Below, piece by piece: positions 16,522 through 25,395 of a DNA stretch of 64,000 nucleotides (the stretch's first letter is position 1; the number at the start of each line of letters is the position of its first letter). The stretch lies in the NCBI RefSeq assembly GCF_003860345.1, contig NZ_CP034179.1:1968001-2032000 (forward strand), given 5' to 3'. Position numbers and translations under genes: made by a program. A model generated the notes under the pieces. It had not been told where the DNA came from and searched no databases. It saw nothing but the letters and a program-made list of their open reading frames with translations. This DNA is from Caenibius tardaugens NBRC 16725. GTDB taxonomy: Bacteria; Pseudomonadota; Alphaproteobacteria; Sphingomonadales; Sphingomonadaceae.

Positions 16522-17082
16522 ATGAAGGTATCGCGAGACAGAGCGGCAGAGAACCGCAGGGCCGTGGTCGATAATGCCTCGCGCATGTTTCGCACCCACG
16601 GGGTGGATGGCGTGGGAATTGGCGCAATCATGCGCGAGAGCGGGCTCACCCACGGTGGTTTTTACGCCCAGTTCGGCTCGAAAGAGCAACTTGCCGGTGA
16701 AGCCTGCGCCGAAGCCTTGCAGGACAGTTTCGCGCGATGGCGGCGCATAGCGCGGGCCAATCCCGATCGGGTGATTGCTGCGCTGGCCGAAGCTTATCTG
16801 TCAGAACGCCATCGGGATGACCCGGAACAGGGCTGCGCGCTGGTGGCGCTGGGTGCCGACGCGGCCAGGAACGACGGGGCCGTGGCCGATGCATTCCGCG
16901 AGGGCCTGCTGAACCTTGTCGGTGTGGTGGAGGAAGCCGTTCCCGAGGCGGAGCAGGACCATGCGCTGGCGGCTGTGGCGCAGATGGTCGGTGCCATGGT
17001 ACTCGCCCGGGCGGTTCATGACCGAGCGTTGTCGAACCGGATCATGGCCGCATCACGCATGGCGTTGCAAAAGAAGGTCTGA
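16522..17082 (+). CDS. TetR-family repressor of the MFS gene
   Basis: The ATG at 16522 gives a 186-residue TetR protein. The helix-turn-helix region reads M-R-E-S-G-L-T-H-G-G-F-Y-A-Q-F-G-S-K, close to the AcrR/NemR type. The C-terminal domain has a generic ligand pocket. It is divergent from the MFS transporter and likely binds the 16472-16491 palindrome. The ligand is unknown. A frame beginning upstream at 16465 would start before the operator and is not used. Confidence 0.9.
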   Translation: MKVSRDRAAENRRAVVDNASRMFRTHGVDGVGIGAIMRESGLTHGGFYAQFGSKEQLAGEACAEALQDSFARWRRIARANPDRVIAALAEAYLSERHRDDPEQGCALVALGADAARNDGAVADAFREGLLNLVGVVEEAVPEAEQDHALAAVAQMVGAMVLARAVHDRALSNRIMAASRMALQKKV

Positions 17083-17186
17083 GCGTGGCGCGCATGGTAT
17101 GCGGTGGAAATCCGCCGTTTATCGCGATGGCCGTGGTCGATTCCTGAAGAAAGCTGCCACCCGCACAGGGCGCGCAACGCTGCCTG

Positions 17187-19940
17187 TCATGCGTCCTCGT
17201 ACTTGGCGGATATCGTGGCGTCGATACTGACAGGATGGCCGAGCAGAAAGCCCTGAACATATTCGCAGCCGATATCGTTGAGGATGGATATCTGTCTTTC
17301 GGATTCAACGCCTTCGGCAATAACCTGGAAGTGCAGGACTTCGCCCAGGCTGACAATCGAGCGCACGATGGCATTGGCATGGGGGCTATCGGTTATTTCG
17401 GTGATGAAAGAACGATCGATTTTCACTTTATCGAACGGGAACACGTGCAGGTATTCGAGCGAGGAATAGCCGGTACCGAAATCGTCCATGGCGATCTTGA
17501 TACCCATGGCCTTCAGCCGCCGCAGAACGCCCAGTGCAAGTTCGCGGTCGCGGATCAGCACCCCTTCGGTGACTTCCAGTTCCAGCCGATGCGCGCGAAG
17601 CCCGGTCGATAACAGGATGCCGTTGATGATCGAGGGCAGATCGATCTGCGAAACCTCTATCGCCGAAAGATTTACAGCCAGCGATACGTCATCCGGCCAG
17701 CGGATGGCATCGCGACAGGCCTGCCGCAGGATCAGTTCGCCCAGAGCATTGATAATGCCGATTTCTTCAGCAATTGTCACAAATGTCTGTGGCGGAATGG
17801 GGCCGTAACGGGGATGGGTCCAGCGGGCCAGCGCTTCATACCCGACCAGCTTGCGATCGCTGCTGCGGAATTGCGGCTGATAGAACACGTGAATTTCTTC
17901 GGGACGGTTGGTGACAGCCTGAAACAGGTCTTTTTCCAGTTCGAGGCGATGCTGCAGATCATCCGCCATGGCGCTGGTAAAGCCGCAAGTTGTCCCCGCG
18001 CGGCTGTTTTTTGACTGATACAGCGCCATGTCCGCATGGCGCAGCAAGTGATCGACGTCCGTGCCATCGCGTGGAAATATCGCGTAGCCGATCGATGCCG
18101 TGGCAAATCCCGAGATCGTGCTGCTCGAGGGGATTCTGCGAAAATCGGCCTGAAGCTGATTGCCAAAGGCAACGGCGCTGGCGTCATCCCCGACGTCGGG
18201 TTTCACCACGACGAATTCATCACCGCCCAGCCGCGCAACCAGACCGGCATGGGCGTTGCGCCGCAAAGATCGGGCGATCGATATCAGCAGGGTATCGCCC
18301 GCGCCGTGCCCTCCGCTGTCGTTCACTTCCTTGAACTTGTCGATATCGATCAGATAGACTGCGAGATTGGCGGAACGTTGCCGTGCGTCCTCGATCAGTC
18401 GCGGCAATTGTTCCTGCAGATAGGTCCGGTTGCACAGGCCGGTAAGGCTGTCATGATGAGCGAGATGGCGGATTTTTTCCTGCGCCTGTCGCCGTTCGTC
18501 GACATCCTCGAGCAGGCCTACCCATTCGACAAGCTCGCCATCGGCGGTGAGGACCGGGGCCGAGCGCGACCTGACCCAGCACCACCGGCCGTCTTTCGAA
18601 CGAATCCGGAATTCCACATTCATGACCGTGAGATGTGCGATTGCGTATTGCCGGGCGGCCTGAAGTTCAGGCCAGTCATCGGGATGCACGCTCCTGTGCC
18701 ATTCCTCCAGCGCTTCGTCTTCCTGCATGCCGGTCAGTTCGCGCCAGCCGGTCATGACGGTCATATTGCCCTTGCCGTCCGCCTGAAACCAGGCAAGCGT
18801 TCCCGCCGAAGCGAGCGCGCGATAGCGTTGTTCGCTGACAGCCAGCACATCAAGGGCTTCGGTCAGGGCACTTGCCCTTCGGCGAAGGGTGTCTTCCGCA
18901 TCGAGCAGGCTGCGCTGCAGTGTGTTGAATTCGCGCACAGGCGAATTGATGGGCAACGGTGGCGAACCGTCGTGTTCCCCCGCGGCGACGCGTTCGCCAT
19001 GGGCGGCAAGGGCCTTGATCGGATTAAGAATAAGCCGAACCATCCAGATCGCCAGAAGCAACCCCATAAACAGCGCCAGCAGGTTGGCGGTGATTACGGA
19101 ATAGGCGGGCATCATCCATCGCGCGTCGAATTCGTCCAGCGGTTCACCGACCACAACAACCCAGCCCGGCGTCTGTTTCAGTTTCCGGAAAGCGAAAATA
19201 ATGGGCGCACCTTCGGCAGTCTTGGCCGTGAATGATCCCGCATCGCTGCGCGCTTCCACGACTTTGGCCCAGTCAGGGGCCATTTTGCCGACATAGCGGC
19301 CTGGATTGCGCGACCTTGCAATAATCCGTCCCTTGCTGTCGGTGACAGCAAACAGCAATGATCCCATTTCGCTGGACCGCCAGGACGCCCCTTCCAGCAG
19401 CGTTTCCGGTGCGATCGAGAGTGCAAGCAACCCGCTTTCCCCCTCCTTGACGAAGGCCGGAAACGTGATGGCAATGCGTGGCTGGCCGGTGCGGGGGTCG
19501 AAGTAGAGATCCGATATGGCAATCTGCGCGTAGGTGTTGCCGGGCATTTTTGGCATTCTGGGCATCGGGGGCAGGCGATCGGTGGGATCGTCTTTGGTCA
19601 CACGGAACACCTGACTGCCTTGCGCCATCAGAATACGATTGATTCGTTCGAGCGCGGCATCGGAGATGGGCACCGAAGGGTCCGGACCGATCAGGGCTTC
19701 CAACAGTGATATGCGGGTTTGCAGTTCGCTTTCGATCAGGCTGGCCGTTGATTTGGCGCTGCCGGTAAGCAGTTGGGAGGACAAATCCTTCAGGGAACTC
19801 GATGCATGCCAGACGGCCACTGCGACGAAGACCACGCCCAGCAGGACTGTGGTCAGGACAACGGAAACCACCATGGGCCTGAGGCCGAACTTTCCGTTTG
19901 CAAGGTGTGAGTCAGCGGATCGCACGAGTCTTGAATTCAT
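17187..19940 (-). CDS. Membrane sensor with PAS, GGDEF and EAL domains
   Basis: The 917-residue protein has a membrane helix near residues 23-44, a periplasmic sensor region (Cache-like), a second helix near 285-310 followed by a HAMP-like segment, a PAS domain with a C-terminal coil, then GGDEF and EAL domains. The active sites look intact: R-L-G-G-D-E-F for cyclic-di-GMP synthesis, and G-Y-E-A-L, M-D-D-F-G-T-G-Y-S-S and A-E-G-V-E-S for hydrolysis. It could make or break cyclic-di-GMP according to an outside signal. The glycosyltransferase and two-component genes beside it suggest influence on surface polysaccharide, which is inference. Confidence 0.9.
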   Translation of the reverse strand: MNSRLVRSADSHLANGKFGLRPMVVSVVLTTVLLGVVFVAVAVWHASSSLKDLSSQLLTGSAKSTASLIESELQTRISLLEALIGPDPSVPISDAALERINRILMAQGSQVFRVTKDDPTDRLPPMPRMPKMPGNTYAQIAISDLYFDPRTGQPRIAITFPAFVKEGESGLLALSIAPETLLEGASWRSSEMGSLLFAVTDSKGRIIARSRNPGRYVGKMAPDWAKVVEARSDAGSFTAKTAEGAPIIFAFRKLKQTPGWVVVVGEPLDEFDARWMMPAYSVITANLLALFMGLLLAIWMVRLILNPIKALAAHGERVAAGEHDGSPPLPINSPVREFNTLQRSLLDAEDTLRRRASALTEALDVLAVSEQRYRALASAGTLAWFQADGKGNMTVMTGWRELTGMQEDEALEEWHRSVHPDDWPELQAARQYAIAHLTVMNVEFRIRSKDGRWCWVRSRSAPVLTADGELVEWVGLLEDVDERRQAQEKIRHLAHHDSLTGLCNRTYLQEQLPRLIEDARQRSANLAVYLIDIDKFKEVNDSGGHGAGDTLLISIARSLRRNAHAGLVARLGGDEFVVVKPDVGDDASAVAFGNQLQADFRRIPSSSTISGFATASIGYAIFPRDGTDVDHLLRHADMALYQSKNSRAGTTCGFTSAMADDLQHRLELEKDLFQAVTNRPEEIHVFYQPQFRSSDRKLVGYEALARWTHPRYGPIPPQTFVTIAEEIGIINALGELILRQACRDAIRWPDDVSLAVNLSAIEVSQIDLPSIINGILLSTGLRAHRLELEVTEGVLIRDRELALGVLRRLKAMGIKIAMDDFGTGYSSLEYLHVFPFDKVKIDRSFITEITDSPHANAIVRSIVSLGEVLHFQVIAEGVESERQISILNDIGCEYVQGFLLGHPVSIDATISAKYEDA

Positions 19941-20069
19941 TCATGGTGATGAAAAGGTTCTCCGATGGCACGCCATCACTCCCCTGTTCCGCCACGGGCT
20001 GCCGGTTTTGCGACACTATGGAGCAGATTGGTCCTGATATAAATTATAGTATGACTTTCAATATTCACC

Positions 20070-20083
20070 ATGATGTAAATCAT
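20070..20083. repeat. ATGAT-N4-ATCAT half-site pair upstream of the GGDEF/EAL gene
   Basis: The 5-base arms are separated by 4 bases, 130 bases upstream of the GGDEF/EAL start. The TGAT-N4-ATCA core is the pattern used by FNR-like regulators, with the flanking bases differing from the ideal TTGAT-N4-ATCAA. It is a weak suggestion only. Confidence 0.3.
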
Positions 20084-20447
20084 AGCGATAGCGCCATCGC
20101 AAACCGGACAGTGTTCTGCATGCCGCTGGCCCCCCCGACCGTGTTGTTTTGCCGCAGATTCCGCCGGATGAGTGCCCCTGCACCTTTGGGCTGGCGTAAC
20201 CCGCGCGCTTCCGTGACACTTCTACACGGTTTGATCGATTTACCAATTATTTTGCAACAGTGATACGAACTATTTGCGATAAATTATTTTCAGAGAAGTT
20301 TCAGTCGTTTCGCAAAAGTATTCGAAGGGGGTTGGGGTAATGTTGCATTGCCTCAATGCATGATAGGCGGTTCGGTCCGTGATACGAATCGCATGTAATC
20401 CCTCGTGCGAGTGGATTGGAGGCATGTTCCGGTTTGTTTTATTGTGC

Positions 20448-20465
20448 GGGGCCAGATGTGGCCCC
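20448..20465. repeat. Perfect hairpin GGGGCCA-GATG-TGGCCCC
   Basis: A 7-base perfect stem with a 4-base loop lies 87 bases beyond the stop of the glycosyltransferase gene on the minus strand. No T tract follows in either direction. It may stabilise the end of that transcript or act as a weak terminator. Confidence 0.4.
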
Positions 20466-20551
20466 ACGGACACTGGCGGCCCTCCCCGATTTAACTGGGG
20501 TGGCGGGGATCAATGATCTGCTTCACCGGGATGCGGGTGTGCCGCCGCCTG

Positions 20552-21838
20552 TCACGCCGGGACGGCTGCGGTATGCAGAAGGCCCTGATAACGGCCAAGA
20601 CAAACCGACAACTGATAATCTCTCAGCGTCATGGAGGATGGCAGGGGCTCATGCGGTCGTGTCAGGAGCTCGGCCATGGCTTGCGCGGTCGCTTTGGCAT
20701 CGCCGATTGTCACAAGCCGTCCATCGGGAAGTCCGTCGAGAACTTCGCGTATACCTGTGGGGCACGCTGTGGCGACAATCGGCAGGCCGCAGGCGAGCGC
20801 CTCGATCAAAACGTTGCTGCCGCCTTCCCAGAGCGAGGTCATCGCAAACAGGCGCGCACGCGCCATGAAGCGATAGGGGTTCGCCTGATAACCGGTGAAC
20901 CAGACGTCGGCGTCCACGCCAAGCGTGCTTGCCAGCGCCTGTAATGCGTCACGATCCTTGTTCTGGCCATGACCGATTATGACGAGCCGCGCAGGTTGCT
21001 TCTGACGCAGTATGGCAAAGGCACGAATCAACTGGTCGAAGTTTTTCTGACGGCTCAGGCGGCCGACCGCGAGCACAACCGGCGGGGCGCCGGGCGCAAA
21101 CCACGGATGGTCCAGCGGTTCGGCGGCCTGGTCCGCGATCCAGCCCGCATCGACACCGTTGGGAATGATTGTGACCGCGCGGCTATCCACTTTCCCGTAA
21201 GTCACCAGATCGCTGCCGAGTTCGTGCGAGACAGCCACCAATTGGTCCATCGCGCGGAATTGCAGCCGTTCCCAGACAATGGCGATCGACCGCAGGATTT
21301 TTCCCGGAAGGCCGCTGCGTTTGCGGGGCGCTGTCGCGGCCAAGGCATTGCTGACCCGGCCGATCAGCTTCATATCGCGAACCCGGGCCAGCCGGTGCCC
21401 TGCCACTGCGAAGGCGTGCACGTGATTGCCAGCAGAAAACAGTACGCGGGGGCGCACGGTGCGCAACGTAGCGGCAAGCGCGGGAATGCCTTTCACACTG
21501 CTCAAGGCGCGATGTTGTCCGGCTTGCCCCTGCTGCAGGCGCCGCACGTGTAGCTCGGCGGGCAAGTCGCGACCCATGGGGCCGAGGTCGTTCATGACCC
21601 ACAGTTCGGTACGCAGATTGGCCTGCAGTGCGGCCCGGGCGATCCGAAGAGCGTTCAGTACCACACCGCTGGCGCGCAAATCGTAGACCAGAATGGCAAT
21701 ATCCGGCCGGGCGCTGCGCGCCTGATCAGCATTGCGGTTCCGACTGCGGCCGGGCTGTTTTGTGGGGGTGCGCTCGGCAATCCGCCGTTCGAATGGTGCC
21801 TGTGTTGTCGCCATCACGCCAACATCGGTATTCGTCAT
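20552..21838 (-). CDS. GT4-family glycosyltransferase
   Basis: The 428-residue product has a disordered basic N-terminus of about 45 residues, then a GT-B fold. The N-terminal Rossmann domain begins I-A-I-L-V-Y-D-L-R-A-S-G-V-V. The nucleotide-sugar domain has V-L-A-V-G-R-L-S-R-Q-K-N-F and the E-x7-E region as S-L-W-E-G-G-S-N-V-L-I-E-A. It resembles the second glycosyltransferase at 47188-48342, sharing an S-A-G-N-H motif and D-H-P-W-F. It probably transfers a sugar in surface glycan synthesis. The real start may be a few codons downstream, since the first 45 residues look non-conserved. Confidence 0.9.
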   Translation of the reverse strand: MTNTDVGVMATTQAPFERRIAERTPTKQPGRSRNRNADQARSARPDIAILVYDLRASGVVLNALRIARAALQANLRTELWVMNDLGPMGRDLPAELHVRRLQQGQAGQHRALSSVKGIPALAATLRTVRPRVLFSAGNHVHAFAVAGHRLARVRDMKLIGRVSNALAATAPRKRSGLPGKILRSIAIVWERLQFRAMDQLVAVSHELGSDLVTYGKVDSRAVTIIPNGVDAGWIADQAAEPLDHPWFAPGAPPVVLAVGRLSRQKNFDQLIRAFAILRQKQPARLVIIGHGQNKDRDALQALASTLGVDADVWFTGYQANPYRFMARARLFAMTSLWEGGSNVLIEALACGLPIVATACPTGIREVLDGLPDGRLVTIGDAKATAQAMAELLTRPHEPLPSSMTLRDYQLSVCLGRYQGLLHTAAVPA

Positions 21839-21996
21839 GGATGACAGATTGGAGAATCATTTGAATTTATCCATGTTCGGTCCGATGATCGGTGCGGGAT
21901 GCACGATAGGGTACAGATCACGGCATGGAACACAGGAGCCGACGTGCCTGATTCACCGGATTCGATTGCCCGACGTCTCACGTTCTGGACAACATC

Positions 21997-22674
21997 ATGC
22001 ATATCCTGCTGATCGAGGATGATGACCGTGTTGGCGGTTATGTGGCAAAAGGTTTGCGCGAAGCAGGCCATATCGTCGATCGTTGTGCGGATGGCAGGCA
22101 GGGCCTGCTTCGGGCAACCAGCGAGAATTATGACGCGATCATTCTCGATCGGATGCTGCCGTCGCTTGACGGGATGACAATCCTGCAAACTATCCGGGGC
22201 ACTGGCGATATGACGCCGGTTCTCATCCTCAGCGCGCTGGGTGATGTTGACGAGCGCGTGAAAGGATTGCGGGCTGGCGGCGACGATTACCTGCCCAAGC
22301 CTTTCTCGATCACCGAACTGATTGCGCGGGTGGAAGGGATGGCCCGCCGTGGTCCGGCCGCACCGGCGCAACCAACGACATACCGCATTGCGGATCTCGA
22401 GATCGACCGGTTGGGGCGCACGGTGCACCGCAGTGGTGTGCGGATAGAGCTGACCGCGCGCGAATTTCGCATTCTTGAATGCCTCGCATCCCATGCGGGG
22501 CGCGTGGTCACGCGTTCGATGCTGTTGGAAAGCGTCTGGGATTACCATTTCGATCCGCAGACCAATATTGTGGACCAGCATGTCAGCAAATTGCGGCAAA
22601 AAATCGAACTGGATCCGGTCCGGCCGTTGATTCATACGGTGCGTGGCTCGGGTTATGTGTTGCGCGCGGGTTGA
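21997..22674 (+). CDS. OmpR-family response regulator
   Basis: The 225-residue product has an N-terminal receiver domain with acidic pocket L-I-E-D-D-D, phospho-acceptor aspartate in A-I-I-L-D-R-M-L-P and lysine in Y-L-P-K-P-F. A winged-helix DNA-binding domain with E-L-T-A-R-E-F-R-I-L-E-C-L follows. It is translationally coupled to the kinase by a TGATG overlap. The 158 bases upstream separate it from the divergent glycosyltransferase. Target genes are not visible. It resembles the small regulators that control envelope or antibiotic response. Confidence 0.93.
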   Translation: MHILLIEDDDRVGGYVAKGLREAGHIVDRCADGRQGLLRATSENYDAIILDRMLPSLDGMTILQTIRGTGDMTPVLILSALGDVDERVKGLRAGGDDYLPKPFSITELIARVEGMARRGPAAPAQPTTYRIADLEIDRLGRTVHRSGVRIELTAREFRILECLASHAGRVVTRSMLLESVWDYHFDPQTNIVDQHVSKLRQKIELDPVRPLIHTVRGSGYVLRAG

Positions 22675-24038
22675 TGCGCATCCTGCATAGCCTCTCCTTT
22701 CGGCTGGCGTTGACCTATGTGGCGCTGTTGTGTCTGTCGTTGGTGACCTTGCTTGGCGTGTATTACTGGGTCAGCGCCTACGCGCCGATGGAAGAGGTCA
22801 AGGCAGAAGTCGCGGCGGAAAGTGCCGACATGGCGCAAATCTACCGCACGCAAGGCCTCGCGGCGCTGATGCAGGCGCTGGACGTGAGAGCGGCCCGTCT
22901 GGATGTGCGCAAGCCTTTCCATGTCCTGATTGACAGCAAGGGCCATGTCCGGACCGCCAACCTGCCGAGTTGGCCGGTGTACAAGGAGTCAGCCTGGCTG
23001 CGTATAGAGGCCGATATCTATCGCGACGGCGATGAAAGCGATCACGAGGCGCTGGTGTGGGATCAGACCTTCGATGATGGCGCCCGCCTTATGCTGGGCA
23101 AGGATATCGAGGACATCGACGAGGTTGAGGAACAGCTTCGGGCCGCGGCGACATGGATTCTCCCCAGTGCGCTGATTCTGGGCATATTGGGGGGAGCCCT
23201 GATGAGCCGGACAATAAGCAATCGGCTGGAGGCGATCAATTCGGCGGCGCGGACGGTGATTGCGGGCGACCTGTCGGGGCGGGTATTGCTGCGGGGTTCG
23301 GGCGATGATTTCGACCGTCTGGGCGAAACGCTTAATGTGATGCTCTCGCGCATTGAGGAACTGCTGGAGGCGATCCGCCGCGTATCGGACAGTGTCGCGC
23401 ACGAATTGCGCACGCCACTGGCACGTCTGCTGGTCAGTCTGGAAGAGATGGCCGAACCGGGCGCGGATCAGCGCGAGGCCCTGTTGAAGGAGGCAACCGG
23501 CGAGGCACGGCGGTTGCAGCGGGTGTTCGACGCGCTTTTGCGGATCGCGCGGATCGAAAGCGGCCGCCATGAGGACCAGCCACAACCGGTCGCGCTTGCG
23601 CAACTGGTTGAGGATGCGGTTGAGTTTTATCAACCTGATGCCGAAAGCAAGGCGATCACGCTGCGCGCGGCCGCTGATGAAGCGCCTATAACGCTGCAGG
23701 GGGATCCGCACCTGCTGTTTCAGGCCCTGATCAATCTGATCGATAACGCCCTCAAATATACCCCGCGCGATGGCGAGGTGATCGTGGGTGTCGTGCGACA
23801 GGGGGCGGACGCGGTGCTTTATGTCAGCGATACCGGAATCGGTATTGCCGATGGCGATCGGGAACGGTTGACCGAGCGCTTTTATCGCGCCGATGCCGCG
23901 TACGGGGTGCCGGGCGAAGGACTGGGACTAAGTCTGGTGGCCGCCGTTGCCGCGCGCCATGGCGGCAGCCTGCAGTTTCTCGGGCAGGAGCGCGGCACAC
24001 GCGTGGAACTGCGCTTTCCAATATACCCGCTGGCGTAG
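22674..24038 (+). CDS. Sensor histidine kinase
   Basis: The ATG at 22674 shares bases with the regulator stop. The 454-residue product has two membrane helices (L-T-Y-V-A-L-L-C-L-S-L-V-T-L and I-L-P-S-A-L-I-L-G-I-L-G-G-A-L) around a periplasmic sensor of about 130 residues. A HAMP domain and the H-box V-A-H-E-L-R-T-P-L-A-R follow. The ATP domain shows N-L-I-D-N-A-L-K-Y-T-P, D-T-G-I-G-I and G-L-G-L-S-L. The sensor domain is acidic (E-S-D-H-E-A), which may bind a cation or cationic compound. That is a guess. Confidence 0.93.
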   Translation: MRILHSLSFRLALTYVALLCLSLVTLLGVYYWVSAYAPMEEVKAEVAAESADMAQIYRTQGLAALMQALDVRAARLDVRKPFHVLIDSKGHVRTANLPSWPVYKESAWLRIEADIYRDGDESDHEALVWDQTFDDGARLMLGKDIEDIDEVEEQLRAAATWILPSALILGILGGALMSRTISNRLEAINSAARTVIAGDLSGRVLLRGSGDDFDRLGETLNVMLSRIEELLEAIRRVSDSVAHELRTPLARLLVSLEEMAEPGADQREALLKEATGEARRLQRVFDALLRIARIESGRHEDQPQPVALAQLVEDAVEFYQPDAESKAITLRAAADEAPITLQGDPHLLFQALINLIDNALKYTPRDGEVIVGVVRQGADAVLYVSDTGIGIADGDRERLTERFYRADAAYGVPGEGLGLSLVAAVAARHGGSLQFLGQERGTRVELRFPIYPLA

Positions 24039-24059
24039 CTGCCGGGCGGCTTGATACCG

Positions 24060-25310
24060 TCAGCGATAGAATAGCGTGGCTATGTCTTCAGCGTGGGTTT
24101 GCGCGTCGTTTTCGTCCCACGCCAAAGTGTCGGTCAGGCGCTGATTACCCCGCGTAGCCAGCAGCAGGAACTGTTCGGCGGCGATGAGCGGATCGGCGAT
24201 ATGCAGGCGGTCGGCGGCCTGCCATTGCGCCAGTTGCGTTGCCAGTTCGCGGCGGGACGGGGCAGTCAGGCGGGCCCATGCGCGATGCGTGCTGTCGGGG
24301 TGGGATGGCGCTTCGGTCACCAGAAGGCGGAGCAGCTGCACGCGGTCCGTCCTCTGTGCAAAGCGGTCTTCCTGCAACGCAATCGTCGCCAGCGATGTAT
24401 GAATGTCGTCGGTAAAGCCAAGCGGCTGCCGCGCAGCCAGGAGATCATCCACCGCCTGCTCCAGCGCGGCGGCAAACAGGCGCTGTTTGTTGCCAAAACG
24501 TTTGTAGATCGTCATTTTCGAAATGCCTGCCGCGGCGCCAATTTCTTCCACGCTGGTGCGGCGAATTCCCGAACGGGAGAAGCTGCCCGCCGCGATGCGT
24601 AGCAATTCTTCCCAACGCGCCGCTGACAGGCGGCCCCCCGTTTCGGTTATCGCGCAGGTCGTGTCGGGTAATGGGCGTTCCGCGCAGGACAGGGGCCTGA
24701 CAGGCATGTGCCATCCCCCGCTGAACAGCTGGACCATTCCGCGCAGGCGGGCTTCGTGCTCATCCGGCGTCGGCGCGATGCCCAGCAGCTGATGACATCC
24801 CGCAATCGCCAGCACACCCAGAATGGCGGCCACACGGTGCGGAGGCAGCGATGAGAGGGTCTTGTTGCCGGGATGCGTGGCCAGGGCCGCCCCGATGCGG
24901 GAAGAGGAAAGCCGCTGGCGGTGAAGATCGGCGGCGAATGCCGGTGAGGCCGAGGCAGCCGCGATGTTTGCACGATAGAGCTCGCAGTTGTTTGCGCTCA
25001 TCGCAGCTGTTTCCACCCAGTGGGCGCAGGCCCGCACGGCCTCGTTGATCGGCAGGGCCGCAATATCGCCAATGGGTTCGGCACGCGCTTCCGACAGCGT
25101 CAGGCGCAACACTTCCTCGAAAAGGTGCTGTTTCGAGGTGAAGCAGGCGTAGATCGTCTGTTTGCTGATCCCTGCCCTGCGCGCGATGTCATCGAGGTTG
25201 GCATCGAAGAAGCCCCGAGCCAGAATCAGGTCTTGTGTCGCCCGCAACAATCGTTCGCGCACGGCGGTTTGATCGGTGGATGATACGGCTGATGTTGTGT
25301 TTCTGGCCAT
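24060..25310 (-). CDS. Double-domain TetR regulator (two TetR units fused)
   Basis: The start at 25310 gives a protein of about 416 residues that contains two TetR DNA-binding domains in one chain. The first reads A-R-R-A-G-I-S-K-Q-T-I-Y-A-C-F-T-S-K-Q-H-L-F-E-E and the second A-A-A-G-I-S-K-M-T-I-Y-K-R-F-G-N-K-Q-R-L-F. Each is followed by a ligand domain, and the two halves look duplicated from one ancestor. It is divergent from the sulfatase gene, with a palindrome between them, so it should repress that unit. The fused form might bind one operator as a monomer, which is inference. A longer frame reaching 25517 would cover the operator and is not used. Confidence 0.85.
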   Translation of the reverse strand: MARNTTSAVSSTDQTAVRERLLRATQDLILARGFFDANLDDIARRAGISKQTIYACFTSKQHLFEEVLRLTLSEARAEPIGDIAALPINEAVRACAHWVETAAMSANNCELYRANIAAASASPAFAADLHRQRLSSSRIGAALATHPGNKTLSSLPPHRVAAILGVLAIAGCHQLLGIAPTPDEHEARLRGMVQLFSGGWHMPVRPLSCAERPLPDTTCAITETGGRLSAARWEELLRIAAGSFSRSGIRRTSVEEIGAAAGISKMTIYKRFGNKQRLFAAALEQAVDDLLAARQPLGFTDDIHTSLATIALQEDRFAQRTDRVQLLRLLVTEAPSHPDSTHRAWARLTAPSRRELATQLAQWQAADRLHIADPLIAAEQFLLLATRGNQRLTDTLAWDENDAQTHAEDIATLFYR

Positions 25311-25339
25311 AATTCCGCCTTGACTCAGCCTTGCCTGGC

Positions 25340-25368
25340 TTGCAACGGATTGAACTATACCGTACAGT
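25340..25368 (+). promoter_or_regulatory. Possible sulfatase promoter overlapping the operator
   Basis: TTGCAA and TACAGT are 17 bases apart, and the TACAGT overlaps the palindrome at 25364-25373. This spacing fits a housekeeping promoter for the sulfatase gene that a repressor could block. The boxes match the consensus only partly. Confidence 0.35.
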
Positions 25369-25373
25369 ACTGT
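25364..25373. promoter_or_regulatory. Operator-like palindrome ACAGTACTGT
   Basis: This perfect 10-base palindrome lies between the divergent double-TetR and sulfatase genes, 23-32 bases upstream of the sulfatase start. It sits within the candidate sulfatase promoter. Its shape matches TetR-type operator cores, so the double-TetR regulator is the likely ligand. Confidence 0.55.
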
Positions 25374-25395
25374 CAAGGTTGGGGAGGGTGTCGTG

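Larger units (their letters stand above)
19941..20551. other. Intergenic region between the cyclic-di-GMP gene and the glycosyltransferase
   Basis: About 610 bases lie between two minus-strand genes. The left part, around 20031-20110, is AT-rich and probably holds the promoter of the cyclic-di-GMP gene. The right part holds a strong hairpin 87 bases beyond the glycosyltransferase stop. I see no convincing gene in it. The two repeats are listed separately. Confidence 0.6.

Noticed and set aside
25320-25393. A strong consensus promoter for the double-TetR gene (TTGACA ... TATAGT)
   Set aside because: The two boxes are only 11 bases apart on the minus strand, too close for a promoter.
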